Source: Mucilaginibacter aquariorum (GTDB taxonomy: Bacteria; Bacteroidota; Bacteroidia; Sphingobacteriales; Sphingobacteriaceae). Taken from it: a DNA stretch of 64,000 nucleotides. The translations under genes were made by a program, and so were the position numbers. The stretch covers positions 1 to 64,000 of the forward strand of contig NZ_JANHOH010000007.1 of NCBI RefSeq assembly GCF_024498135.1, written 5' to 3'. The notes below the pieces were generated by a model. That model had not been told where the DNA came from. It made no database searches and saw only the letters and a list, made by a program, of their open reading frames with translations. Positions 44,282 through 53,773 of the stretch are shown here, piece after piece (within the stretch, counting starts at the first letter, position 1; each line of letters begins with the position of its first letter).

Positions 44282-44377
44282 TGTCATGGGTAGCGATAGC
44301 GAAGCATCTTATTCGCCACTATGCAAATCGCTATGAACAGTTTGTTAATAGATCCTTCACTATCGTTCAGGATGACA
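44282..44377. repeat. Second palindrome family, copy A
   Basis: Begins tgtcatg and ends gatgaca, with gaagcatct near the left end and agatccttc near the right, as in the copy at 55024-55118. 96 bp. Confidence 0.85.
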
Positions 44378-44402
44378 ACGTAGATGGTTGGATATATCCC
44401 AC

Positions 44403-44430
44403 AAAAAAACCCGGCCTTCCGACCGGGTTT
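44403..44430 (-). terminator. Rho-independent terminator after degQ
   Basis: ACCCGG and CCGGGT around a short loop, with a poly-A run on the plus strand that is the U-tract of the minus transcript. Confidence 0.75.
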
Positions 44431-44455
44431 TCATTATAAGAATAATACTTATTAA

Positions 44456-45988
44456 TTATTGAACTTCAAAAACGTTGCTGAAGCTGCCACCATCAGGATA
44501 GTAACCGGTGATGATCAGTCGGCCATTTTTAAGGCTGGTAATTACTTTGTCCATATCGGCAACGCTGTTAATTGGTTGCTTGTTGATAGATGTAATTACA
44601 GAACCTACAGGTATTTCGGTATCATCAAATATACCACCCGGGCGAACCTGGGTAACCAATACACCAGAGTTTACACGGAACTTAGCTTTTTGCGCAGCGT
44701 TTAACGGTTGGAAGCTTGCGCCCAGTTTGTTAAACAATTCGGCTGCTGATTTTGATACCGCTGTTGTACGTGCTGCAGGAGCATCAGCTTTAAGGGTTAC
44801 GGTAAAATTCTTTTCGCTGCCATTACGCAAAACGGTAAGGTTAATTTTATCGCCGGGCTGTAAACGGCCAACGCGTTCTTGCAAGTCAGACGATTCATAA
44901 ACCGGGTTGCCTTCAACCTTGGTAATAATATCACCTGTTTTAATACCTGCTTGTTCGGCACCGCCGCCTGTTACAAGGCTGTTAACATACAAACCATTTG
45001 TTTTATCGCTGTTTACACTTTTAGCAGCCTCTGGGTCGCTCAGGTCGGCAAAACTTACGCCTATGTAGCCACGTTTAACCGCGCCGTATTTTTTAATGTC
45101 ATTTAATACTTTTTTAGCCAGGTTGATAGGGATGGCGAAACCATAACCTTCGTACGAACCTGTATGTGATGCGATAGCGGCGTTAATACCAATCAATTCG
45201 CCGGCAGTGTTTACTAATGCGCCACCGCTGTTACCAGGGTTAATAGCGGCATCTGTTTGAATGAACGACTCGATACCTCTTTTTAAAGAAGGGTTTTCCT
45301 GCTGCCTTACCGGGAACGGATTATCGTCATCATCATCGCCACGGCCAATAATACCAATGTTACGCCCTTTAGCGCTAACAATACCTGCCGTTACGGTCGA
45401 GTTAAGTTTGAAGGGGTTACCTACAGCTAATACCCACTCGCCTACACGTACCGCGTCAGAGTTGCCCAGTTTTACTATTGGCAAATTGGTTGCCTCAATT
45501 TTTATCAGGGCTAGATCGGTGTTGGGGTCGGTACCAATTACTTTAGCTTCAAAGCTACGGTGATCATTAGTAACGATGGTAATTTTTTCTGCCTTGGCCA
45601 CAACGTGGTTGTTGGTTACAATGTAACCGTCAGGAGAGATAATTACACCAGACCCTGATGCCATTTGCGGCCCTTGTGGGCGCATACGCTGTCCAAACAT
45701 CTGTCCAAACATTTGCTCCAACTGATCCTGCTGGCCGTTGCTTTTGTCGGCATAGGTTGTACGGATATAAACTACCGCGGGGGTTACTTCGGCTGCTGCC
45801 TGCGTAAAATCTGCGGCGCCTGCAGATGAAACAACGGCTGCTGTTGAAGGGTTGCTGGCGAAGTAAACTTTCTGTTTATCCTCCAGTGTCATATTATCGG
45901 CGTACTTATTTTCGGCAAGTTTATATACGCCTAACGCCATGGCACCACCTACAAAGGCGGTTAATAATGTTAAACCAATTTTTTTCAT
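44456..45988 (-). CDS. degQ: Do-family serine protease/chaperone (DegP/DegQ type)
   Basis: 510 residues from the ATG at 45988; a GTG at 46000 would add four residues. An N-terminal membrane segment (about 4-22), then the protease domain with catalytic triad H128 (TNNHVV), D158 (NTDLALIK) and S254 (GNSGGAL), and two PDZ domains (about 280-375 and 395-505). Periplasmic quality-control protease. The gene is degP/degQ-like; which paralogue cannot be told from one locus. Preceded by a good promoter match. Confidence 0.93.
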   Translation of the reverse strand: MKKIGLTLLTAFVGGAMALGVYKLAENKYADNMTLEDKQKVYFASNPSTAAVVSSAGAADFTQAAAEVTPAVVYIRTTYADKSNGQQDQLEQMFGQMFGQRMRPQGPQMASGSGVIISPDGYIVTNNHVVAKAEKITIVTNDHRSFEAKVIGTDPNTDLALIKIEATNLPIVKLGNSDAVRVGEWVLAVGNPFKLNSTVTAGIVSAKGRNIGIIGRGDDDDDNPFPVRQQENPSLKRGIESFIQTDAAINPGNSGGALVNTAGELIGINAAIASHTGSYEGYGFAIPINLAKKVLNDIKKYGAVKRGYIGVSFADLSDPEAAKSVNSDKTNGLYVNSLVTGGGAEQAGIKTGDIITKVEGNPVYESSDLQERVGRLQPGDKINLTVLRNGSEKNFTVTLKADAPAARTTAVSKSAAELFNKLGASFQPLNAAQKAKFRVNSGVLVTQVRPGGIFDDTEIPVGSVITSINKQPINSVADMDKVITSLKNGRLIITGYYPDGGSFSNVFEVQ

Positions 45989-46028
45989 GTTTTTATTCAC
46001 TTTCTTTTATATATCGATATTAGGGATT

Positions 46029-46060
46029 CAAATTTAATACCATATAGACGACAATATCAA
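46029..46060 (-). promoter_or_regulatory. Putative Bacteroidota-type promoter of degQ
   Basis: On the minus strand TTG (46060-46058), 21 bases, TAAATTTG (46036-46029), matching TTG-N19-21-TAnnTTTG. It lies 41 bases before the degQ ATG. Confidence 0.5.
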
Positions 46061-46170
46061 TAATAAGTTATATGTAATTTTGTTAAAAATTGTTAAATTG
46101 AGATGAATAGCAGGCTATATTTGTTACATATTGTTAGCTAATTATTTAACGACTAATATAATAAACTGTT

Positions 46171-46956
46171 GTGCAGATAAACTTTTATAAATACCAGGGC
46201 GCCGGGAACGATTTTATACTGATCGATAATAGAAGAAATGTTGTAAAATGTATTGATAAACAGGCTGTTGCAAAAATATGCGACAGGCGGTTTGGTATTG
46301 GTGGTGATGGCCTTATGCTATTGGAGAACGAGCCTGGCTTTGATTTTAAAATGGTTTATTATAATGCCGATGGTAACGAAGGCAGCATGTGTGGTAATGG
46401 CGGCCGTTGTATAGTGGCTTTTGCCAAACACCTGGGTATTATTAACGATGTGACAAAATTTCTTGCTACCGATGGCGTGCATCATGCCAAAATTTCAGAA
46501 GCTGGCAATTGGGTTAGTCTGCAAATGATAGATGTAGCCGATATAAATAACGATGGTGAAGCCTATGTGCTTAATACAGGCTCCCCTCATTATGTAAAAT
46601 TAACCGCCGACCTGGAAAGTAAAGATGTTTATAACGAGGGTTATGCTATCCGTAATAATGATACCTACAAACAAGACGGTATTAACGTAAACTTTGTAGA
46701 GAAAAATGGCGATGGCTACTTTGTGCGCACCTTTGAGCGTGGTGTAGAGAACGAAACTTACGCATGCGGCACAGGTGTAACCGCTGTAGCATTGGCCATG
46801 GCTAAACACGATCATCAAACCGGCACTATAACTACACCCATAAAAGTTTTAGGCGGCGATCTTAATATTCGCTTTGATTACGATGGCGAAACATTTAGCA
46901 ATATCTTCTTAGAAGGCCCTGCGGAGCTGGTTTTTGAGGGTGAGATAGCGATCTGA
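46171..46956 (+). CDS. dapF: Diaminopimelate epimerase
   Basis: 261 residues. Converts LL- to meso-diaminopimelate for lysine and peptidoglycan. The catalytic cysteines are C74 (GSMCGNGGRC) and C199 (ETYACGTG). The conserved YQGAGNDFILID start is preceded by the GTG at 46171; no ATG is available without truncation. Divergent from degQ. Confidence 0.97.
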   Translation: MQINFYKYQGAGNDFILIDNRRNVVKCIDKQAVAKICDRRFGIGGDGLMLLENEPGFDFKMVYYNADGNEGSMCGNGGRCIVAFAKHLGIINDVTKFLATDGVHHAKISEAGNWVSLQMIDVADINNDGEAYVLNTGSPHYVKLTADLESKDVYNEGYAIRNNDTYKQDGINVNFVEKNGDGYFVRTFERGVENETYACGTGVTAVALAMAKHDHQTGTITTPIKVLGGDLNIRFDYDGETFSNIFLEGPAELVFEGEIAI

Positions 46957-46970
46957 CACAAGGTCCCAAT

Positions 46971-46995
46971 GTCAGTCTGAGCCTGTCGAAGACTT
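46971..46995. repeat. Half-copy of the 'gagcctgtcgaa' repeat
   Basis: gtcagtctgagcctgtcgaag resembles the left arm of the 73-bp element at 31784; no right arm is seen nearby. Confidence 0.5.
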
Positions 46996-47155
46996 CGCCC
47001 ATCTATAATAATCACAAAATTTAATGTGATAAGCGCGCTTTAATAAACATGTGTTAGAAAAATTCATGCCCGAAAATTTTCAGGTGTGAGTTTTTTAGTT
47101 TACGTTTGAATTTTTTGTTGATGTAGCTTTCTTTAATTTTTTACCGAAGAAGTTA

Positions 47156-50050
47156 ATGTTACGCGTAGACAGCAGCAAACCTTGCCAAATTATTTATGCC
47201 ATTGCCCGGCACGATTTCTTGTCGTACGTTATTGAGCCGCATATAGTTCAGCTAAACCCCAACGGCGAATTTTCATTTACCCATCAACGCATTTTCTCTA
47301 ATACTGCCGAGGAATTTGCCCATTGTATTGACGATACCGACCGCAAGCTGATCAAAATACTGGAGGATATTGAGCAGGGTAACATCATCAAAAAGTTTTA
47401 TAAGAAGCCTATTCGCCCGTTCGAGTTTTTTGCCAAGATCTTTAATGAGCAGATCTTCGATACCATCCGCCCAAAAATTGAAAAAAAGCTGGTAGAGGCT
47501 TTAGGGCTGATGGATAATAAACAGATCTACCTAATGAGCAAGGAAGGTTATCCCGCCGGCCGTAAGCTGCACATAGCAGACGAGGCAGCTTCGGTGTTGT
47601 TCCATTTCAGGCGTAGCGAGGAGGAGATCCGCTACTTCCCTACCATAAAGTACCAGGGAATGCGCATCGAATTTATGTTTAAAGATGCCGAGATCATTTG
47701 CAACCACCCCGCCTGGATGCTGCTTGACGATACCTTGTACTATTTTGATAAGGAAATAGAAGGAAAAAAATTGCAGCCGTTCCTAAACAAACGTTTTATA
47801 TCTATTCCAAAATCATCAGAGCAATCGTACTTTGAAAAGTTTGTTGCCCCGCTGATAGAAAAACACAATGTATATGCGGAAGGCTTCACCATTAACACCG
47901 AAAAGTACGATGCCACACCTTTCCTGAAACCTATTTATGTAGAAGGGGGTACATCGCAACTTCAACTATATTTTAAATATGCCGGGTATATTTTCCCTTA
48001 CGGGGATGGCAGGCATGTATCGGTAAGGATGGAAAAAAACGGCGATGACTACCTGTTCCATCGTATCAAACGCTCGGTAACCTGGGAAAAAGGCAAACTG
48101 CAGCAGTTGGAAGCCATGGGGCTGAAAACGGTATCATCGCTGTTCCAAAACCTGGAAGTTGTGGCCCACGATGAAGAAGGCGATCGCTCCTTCCCCGTTT
48201 TTGAATGGCTTAACCAGCACCATGATGAGCTGATTGAAAAAGGCTTTGAGCTGGAACAACCCGACGGGCAAAAGCGCTACGTATTTGGCAACACCAAAAT
48301 AGACCTGGAGATTAGTGAGAATAACGATTGGTTCGATATTAACGCGGTAGTGTACTTTGGGCCTTATCGTATCCCGTTTATCCAGCTAAAGAATCATATC
48401 CTCAACCATAAAAAGGAATTTGTATTGCCATCCGGCGAGATAGCGGTTATCCCCGAAAGCTGGTTCTCGCAATATGGTAACCTGCTGCATTTCTCAGAAG
48501 GCGGCGAGCATTTAAAGCTGCGCAGGCACCACATTGGCTTGGTGAATGATCTATCTGGTGGTGAAATGGCCGAAGTAGCCATGAACCGCAAACTACAAAA
48601 GCTTACCGATTTTGAGGAAACGGAAGATGTGCCAATGCCTGTAAATTTTGCAGGTAGCTTGCGCCCATATCAAAAAGCAGGGTATAACTGGTTCCATTTT
48701 TTAAAGGAATACCACTTTGGCGGTTGCCTTGCCGATGATATGGGTTTAGGTAAAACCATCCAAACCCTTGCCCTGCTGCAAAAACATAAAGAAGATACCG
48801 AAAACGCCGGGAGCAAAGCCACCTCGCTGGTGATAATGCCCACCTCGCTGATATATAACTGGCTTAACGAAGCCAAAAAATTCGCGCCGCAATTAAGGTT
48901 GATGGTACACACGGGTGCTTTTCGCTATAAATCGGCAGAGGTATTTGCCAATTACGATGTAGTGATCACCACGTACGGCATCAGCCGCATCGATATTGAA
49001 ATGTTTAAGGCCTATTATTTCGACTATGTAATATTAGACGAGAGCCAGAACATCAAAAATCCGTCGTCAAAGTCATTCCAGTCGGTACGGCAGTTAAAAT
49101 CGCGGTTTAAGCTGATATTGAGCGGGACACCGGTAGAAAATTCGGTTAACGACCTTTGGACGCAGATGTCGTTCATTAACCCGGGGTTATTGGGTACACA
49201 GCAGTTTTTCCTTAACGAGTTTGTGACTCCAATAGAAAAGAAAAAGGATGAGGATAAGGCCCGAAAATTGCAAGCTATTATTAAACCATTTGTATTACGC
49301 CGTACCAAAGAACAGGTAGCAACCGAGCTCCCGCCAAAGACAGAAAACCTTTTCTACTGCCAGATGAGCGAGGAGCAAGCCGAGGTGTACGACAAAGTAA
49401 AATCGGAATACCGTAACGAGTTGCTGCGAAGCATTGAAGAGGGTACTTACGCTAAAACTCAGATCCAGGTATTACAGGGCTTGATAAAACTGCGCCAGAT
49501 CGCTAATCACCCGTCAATGATAGATGCTGATTATGAGGGCGACTCGGGTAAGTTTGAGAACGTGATACATACACTGGCAAACGTATTGGATGGCGGGCAT
49601 AAGGTGTTGATCTTCTCGCAATTTGTAAAGCAGCTAAGCATTTACCGTAACCATTTCGATAAAGAGAGCATCCCGTATGTTTACCTGGATGGCAGCACCC
49701 AAAACCGTGGCGATGTGGTAAAACAGTTTCAGGAAGATGCTAAAACACGGGTGTTTCTTATCTCGATAAAAGCAGGCGGCGTTGGCCTTAACCTAACCGA
49801 AGCAGACTATGTTTTCATCCTTGATCCGTGGTGGAACCCGGCTGTAGAGCAACAGGCTATTGACCGTACGCACCGAATAGGCCAAACTAAAAATGTGTTC
49901 ATCTACAAATTCATTACTAAAGATACCGTGGAAGAGAAAATACTGGCCCTGCAGCAGCGCAAGCTGAGCGTAGCCCGTGCACTTATCACCACCGAAGAAA
50001 GCTTTATCAAGTCGCTTTCGGCAGATGATATTAAGGAGATTTTAGGATAA
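47156..50050 (+). CDS. SNF2-family DEAD/DEAH-box helicase
   Basis: 964 residues. An N-terminal part of about 490 residues lacking a recognised zinc finger is followed by the SNF2 core: Walker A DDMGLGKT at 527-534, Walker B DESQ at 628-631 (Ser-Gln rather than DEAH), SGTPVEN, and a C-terminal lobe with DRTHRIGQ. SNF2 proteins move along double-stranded DNA and displace bound proteins. Bacteroidota have one such gene near dapF-like loci; its role is unknown. Ends with a clear terminator. The ATG at 47156 is the only early start. Confidence 0.93.
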   Translation: MLRVDSSKPCQIIYAIARHDFLSYVIEPHIVQLNPNGEFSFTHQRIFSNTAEEFAHCIDDTDRKLIKILEDIEQGNIIKKFYKKPIRPFEFFAKIFNEQIFDTIRPKIEKKLVEALGLMDNKQIYLMSKEGYPAGRKLHIADEAASVLFHFRRSEEEIRYFPTIKYQGMRIEFMFKDAEIICNHPAWMLLDDTLYYFDKEIEGKKLQPFLNKRFISIPKSSEQSYFEKFVAPLIEKHNVYAEGFTINTEKYDATPFLKPIYVEGGTSQLQLYFKYAGYIFPYGDGRHVSVRMEKNGDDYLFHRIKRSVTWEKGKLQQLEAMGLKTVSSLFQNLEVVAHDEEGDRSFPVFEWLNQHHDELIEKGFELEQPDGQKRYVFGNTKIDLEISENNDWFDINAVVYFGPYRIPFIQLKNHILNHKKEFVLPSGEIAVIPESWFSQYGNLLHFSEGGEHLKLRRHHIGLVNDLSGGEMAEVAMNRKLQKLTDFEETEDVPMPVNFAGSLRPYQKAGYNWFHFLKEYHFGGCLADDMGLGKTIQTLALLQKHKEDTENAGSKATSLVIMPTSLIYNWLNEAKKFAPQLRLMVHTGAFRYKSAEVFANYDVVITTYGISRIDIEMFKAYYFDYVILDESQNIKNPSSKSFQSVRQLKSRFKLILSGTPVENSVNDLWTQMSFINPGLLGTQQFFLNEFVTPIEKKKDEDKARKLQAIIKPFVLRRTKEQVATELPPKTENLFYCQMSEEQAEVYDKVKSEYRNELLRSIEEGTYAKTQIQVLQGLIKLRQIANHPSMIDADYEGDSGKFENVIHTLANVLDGGHKVLIFSQFVKQLSIYRNHFDKESIPYVYLDGSTQNRGDVVKQFQEDAKTRVFLISIKAGGVGLNLTEADYVFILDPWWNPAVEQQAIDRTHRIGQTKNVFIYKFITKDTVEEKILALQQRKLSVARALITTEESFIKSLSADDIKEILG

Positions 50051-50051
50051 C

Positions 50052-50086
50052 AAAAAAGGGTTGGTGAAGACACCAACCCTTTTTTA
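50052..50086. terminator. Bidirectional terminator between SNF2 and the PQQ-type gene
   Basis: AAAAAAGGGTTGGTG and CACCAACCCTTTTTT pair perfectly around a 4-base loop. Confidence 0.9.
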
Positions 50087-50109
50087 TTGCGGTGTCCTCA
50101 CCGAAACAT

Positions 50110-51333
50110 TTATTTCTTAGCTATCCGGTAAAGTTTCCCGCTATCGGTTAGGCCGTATAAGGCGCCGTCTTTACCTGTTACAAGGGCACGCCAGCGCTCG
50201 TTCCTGTCCCTAAGTAAACGCTCTTCGCCAACTACTTTATTCGCCTTAATAATTAACCTTGCAATGTGCGAGCCACTCAGTCCACCTACAAACAGGTTAT
50301 TCTTCCATTCGGCAATATTACCTGTATAAAAGGTAATGCCCCCGGGCGATATGGTAGGGTCCCAATAGTAAATGGGTTGGGTAACGCCCTCTTTTTGCTG
50401 TATGCCGTCGCCTACTTTTTCGCCGCTGTATTCAATGCCATAGGTAACAATAGGCCAGCCATAATTACTTCCGGGTTTAATAATGTTGATCTCGTCGCCA
50501 CCGCGCGGGCCAAATTCGGCCTCCCATAATTCGCCGGTTTGCGGGTTCCAGGCCAAACCATCCGGGTTACGTAAGCCGTATGCATATATCTCTGGCAAGG
50601 CATTGGCTTTCCCTGCAAAGGGGCCACCTGCAACAGCTTTACCCGTTTTGGTGATGTGGATGATCTTACCAATACCCGCACTCAGGTCCTGCGCCTTCAT
50701 GCGGATATCGTTGCCGCTTCTTTCGCCTGTACTTACAAACAGGTTTCCTTGTTTATCAAACACAATGCGCGCGCCGTATTGCAGGTTGCCTTTATAAGCG
50801 GGTGTTGCGCGGTATATCACCTCTACATTTTCCAGCTTGGTTTCATCTGCCGATAGTTTCCCTTTGGCTATCGCCAACAATGAACCACCCTCCGCTTGTT
50901 CTGAGTATCCCCAATAAACCATGCGGTTTGTGGTAAACGCAGGGTCTATGGTGACATCAAGCAAGCCGCCCTGGCCACGGAACAGTATTGTAGGAAAACC
51001 GGTTATTTGTTTATCAAACCCGCCGGTTGCTTTTAATATCCGCATGGTACCACCCTTTTCAGTTATCAGGAAGCGACCATCCGGCAGCATGTGAATTCCC
51101 CAGGGGTTTTTTAAGCTGCTGTTTATAACGGTTACTGCAACAGGTGTTTTAGTTTTTACACCACCTATGCGGGTTTGTCCTTTAAAGGCAGGTTTGTAAT
51201 TGCTGTTGGGGCTTTGTGTTTCTACAGGTGCGTATGTGGTATCGCGGGTTGCAACGTTAGTGGCAAATCCCGTTGATATAGCAGCAGAAAAACTCACGGC
51301 CAGTAGCAGGGCTTTGTTATAAGGCATCATCAT
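50110..51333 (-). CDS. PQQ-dependent sugar dehydrogenase-like beta-propeller
   Basis: 407 residues with a signal peptide (about 1-24, ending GFATN). A glucose/sorbosone dehydrogenase-type six-bladed propeller: NPWGIHMLPDGRFLITEKGG, YGLRNPDGLAWNPQTGELWE, FGPRGGDEINIIKPGSNYGW and YDWDP-like closing segments. Members oxidise aldoses in the periplasm with PQQ. No PQQ synthesis gene is in view, so the cofactor would be scavenged or made elsewhere. Shares the terminator with the SNF2 gene. Confidence 0.9.
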   Translation of the reverse strand: MMMPYNKALLLAVSFSAAISTGFATNVATRDTTYAPVETQSPNSNYKPAFKGQTRIGGVKTKTPVAVTVINSSLKNPWGIHMLPDGRFLITEKGGTMRILKATGGFDKQITGFPTILFRGQGGLLDVTIDPAFTTNRMVYWGYSEQAEGGSLLAIAKGKLSADETKLENVEVIYRATPAYKGNLQYGARIVFDKQGNLFVSTGERSGNDIRMKAQDLSAGIGKIIHITKTGKAVAGGPFAGKANALPEIYAYGLRNPDGLAWNPQTGELWEAEFGPRGGDEINIIKPGSNYGWPIVTYGIEYSGEKVGDGIQQKEGVTQPIYYWDPTISPGGITFYTGNIAEWKNNLFVGGLSGSHIARLIIKANKVVGEERLLRDRNERWRALVTGKDGALYGLTDSGKLYRIAKK

Positions 51334-51595
51334 AAATTATTTTCGTTTAGTTAAAGGTACTATCATTTATACCGTATTTGGTTAATGGCAGGGCATCGTA
51401 ACAAATAAAATACCTTTAGGGGATAAGGCAGGCGCAATATATAAATTCCTTTTCTTTAGGAAAGAATGGCCAAACAAAACAAGGCGCCGCGTTGTATTAT
51501 CACAATATTACCACAATTTAAAGGCATGCTTAAAATTACCGCTTATTGCCCCCGGCTTATAACTTGCTTTTTGTAACATTGCACAAATTTTCAGA

Positions 51596-52570
51596 TTGAC
51601 AGCCGCAACTAAAAAAATATTTTCGTACCTCATTAAAGCAACCATACTTGTTTTAGCTTCCCTGTTTATTTACAATAAATTTTTAGGTAAGAATGATAGC
51701 CTGCAACAATTTGAGCGTTTAATATCCGTAATTAGCCACCGGCAGGTTATTTATACGCTATCGGCAGTAGTGCTGTTAATGATATTAAACTGGTTCCTGG
51801 AGAGTTTAAAGTGGCAATACCTCGCTAAAAAATTGACCGAGATATCTGTATGGGTAGCCATTGAAGCCGTTTTCTGCGGATTAACCTGGGCCATATTTAC
51901 CCCAAACCGCATTGGCGAATATGGGGGGCGGGTAATGTTCCTGCCAAACCGTAAACGGATCCATGGCATTTTCGCTATGGCAGTTGGCGCATTTTCGCAA
52001 AATGTGATAACTAACCTGGTTGGGGTAAGCGCCTCGCTATGGTTTATCTATTACTTCCTTAATATCAATCCGTGGCTTTATTTAGGCCTTGTGGTGTTGT
52101 CGGTTATTTTTTTAGGGTTGTTCCTGATATTTTACTTTAACATTAAGTGGCTGGTAGGGCTGCTCGACCGGATCAAATTCCTGAAAAAGTATCACCGCTT
52201 TTTTGAAATTATGGGCCGGTATAATATCGATGAACTTTTGGTAGTGATTGGTTACAGTCTGGCACGTTTCTTCGTGTTTTCGCTTCAGTATTACCTGATC
52301 ATCCACTTACTATTGCCGGATATCCCATTTATCAGCATGATGTTAACGGTGTTTGTGTTTCTGTTTATCCAGTCGGCAATGCCGTCACTTGATCTGTTAG
52401 ACATTGGCGTGCGAAGCTTTACCGCGATGCATTTATTTTTATATATAACCAACCAGCAAATAGCTATAATTGCAGCGGTTTCATCCATCTGGCTGATTAA
52501 CCTTATCATCCCTGCCATTATAGGTTCGGTATTTGTTTTTAAAATGAGATTTTTTGACCGCGCTATATAG
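51596..52570 (+). CDS. Flippase-like membrane protein (LPG_synthase_TM family)
   Basis: 324 residues with about eight membrane helices and the family signature region WFLESLKWQYLAKKL and TPNRIGEYGGRVMFL. The catalytic half of lysylphosphatidylglycerol synthase is absent, as in AglD2-type lipid-transport proteins. It overlaps the next gene by 17 bases, which suggests the two act on the same glycolipid. Start codon TTG at 51596; no in-frame ATG nearby. Confidence 0.85.
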   Translation: MTAATKKIFSYLIKATILVLASLFIYNKFLGKNDSLQQFERLISVISHRQVIYTLSAVVLLMILNWFLESLKWQYLAKKLTEISVWVAIEAVFCGLTWAIFTPNRIGEYGGRVMFLPNRKRIHGIFAMAVGAFSQNVITNLVGVSASLWFIYYFLNINPWLYLGLVVLSVIFLGLFLIFYFNIKWLVGLLDRIKFLKKYHRFFEIMGRYNIDELLVVIGYSLARFFVFSLQYYLIIHLLLPDIPFISMMLTVFVFLFIQSAMPSLDLLDIGVRSFTAMHLFLYITNQQIAIIAAVSSIWLINLIIPAIIGSVFVFKMRFFDRAI

Positions 52571-53684
52571 TATCATTTCGTTATTGCTGACAGGCTTATA
52601 CCTGTTGGTGGTTGCCTATTTAATAAAAGGATGGGCCGCATTGAAGCGCCCAAATGTTAGCACGGTCGGGTTTATTACCCCGGTAACTGTACTTATAGCC
52701 GCCCGTAACGAAGCAGAGCGGATCCGTTATACTATTGATGATATTATTGCACAAGATTATCCCAAGCATCTTACCGAAATTATTATTGTAGATGACCATT
52801 CTACCGATGATACCGCGGCCATTATTCGTAGCTACGCAGATAGGGGAGTTAAACTGTTGCAGTTAAATGAAGATAAGCCGCTAAACTCTTACAAGAAAAA
52901 AGCTATTGCCGAAGCCATTGCCCTATCGCAAGGCGAATTAATGGTTTGTACCGATGCCGATTGCCGCATGGGTAAAAGTTGGTTATCATCAATAGTTGGC
53001 TATTACGAAACACAGCAGCCGGTAATGATATCATCGCCGGTTACCTACTTTGAAGAGAAATCGTTGTTTGAGCGTTTACAAACGCTGGAGTTTTCTTACC
53101 TGATTGGTATTGGGGCAGCCTTTATAGGTAACGGCCGGGCATCTACCTGTAACGGTGCAAATTTTGCCTATCGCAAGGATGTTTTTTACGAGGTTGGCGG
53201 TTTTAAAGGGATAGACGATCTTGCATCTGGCGATGACGAGCTGTTGCTGCAAAAAGTTGCCGAAGTTTACCCTAATAAAATAGGCTTCTTTAAAAGCCGT
53301 GATGCAATTGTATTTACCCATGCCAAACATACCTTGCAGGAGTTTTTACAGCAAAGGCGCCGTTGGGCATCAAAATCTACAAGGTATAAAGATAAAAAGG
53401 TGGTGGCCCTTGCTGTATGTATATGGTTGTTCAATCTGTCGTTGCTGGTAAATGCAGGACTTAGCTTTTACAGCCTGGTTTATTTTAAACTTTTCCTGAT
53501 TCAATTCCTTTTAAAATATTTTATAGAAGTGGCTTTTTTGCTGCCCATTACCGCCTTTTTTAAGCGGGTTAACCTGGTAAGCCTGCTTATTGTTTTAGGG
53601 CCTATTCACATTATTTACTTTGTATATGTTGGCCTTATTGGCAACACCCGCAAGTATGCGTGGAAAGGTCGCATTGTACGATAG
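52554..53684 (+). CDS. Family 2 glycosyltransferase, membrane-bound
   Basis: 376 residues. Membrane helix at 3-22, GT-A domain with VDD at 79-81, DAD at 134-136, and the processive-type QRRRW at 267-271, then three C-terminal helices. It probably transfers sugars to a lipid carrier or a polysaccharide. The start is TTG at 52554, overlapping the flippase gene by 17 bases, so the pair is translationally linked. The acceptor is unknown. Confidence 0.9.
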   Translation: MTALYSIISLLLTGLYLLVVAYLIKGWAALKRPNVSTVGFITPVTVLIAARNEAERIRYTIDDIIAQDYPKHLTEIIIVDDHSTDDTAAIIRSYADRGVKLLQLNEDKPLNSYKKKAIAEAIALSQGELMVCTDADCRMGKSWLSSIVGYYETQQPVMISSPVTYFEEKSLFERLQTLEFSYLIGIGAAFIGNGRASTCNGANFAYRKDVFYEVGGFKGIDDLASGDDELLLQKVAEVYPNKIGFFKSRDAIVFTHAKHTLQEFLQQRRRWASKSTRYKDKKVVALAVCIWLFNLSLLVNAGLSFYSLVYFKLFLIQFLLKYFIEVAFLLPITAFFKRVNLVSLLIVLGPIHIIYFVYVGLIGNTRKYAWKGRIVR

Positions 53685-53773
53685 AGCTGTTCGTTTTAAT
53701 ATCTGGTAAAAAAAAAGCGCTATCCTACACTATCAAAAAGAATATTTCACTATTTTGGGCTACCTAAAATGTA

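Larger units (their letters stand above)
43805..44400. repeat. Gene-free 600-base gap filled with palindromic repeats
   Basis: No credible coding frame is present. It contains: a 116-bp element at 43823-43938 whose ends gtcgcttggctccagccgag and its near-complement cggctggagccaggcgac mirror each other; short hairpins at about 43955-44015 (tcaccccga...ctgggtga, accctct...agagggt); the nested GTGTTCAC palindrome at 44220-44257; and a copy of the second palindrome family at 44282-44377. Confidence 0.75.
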
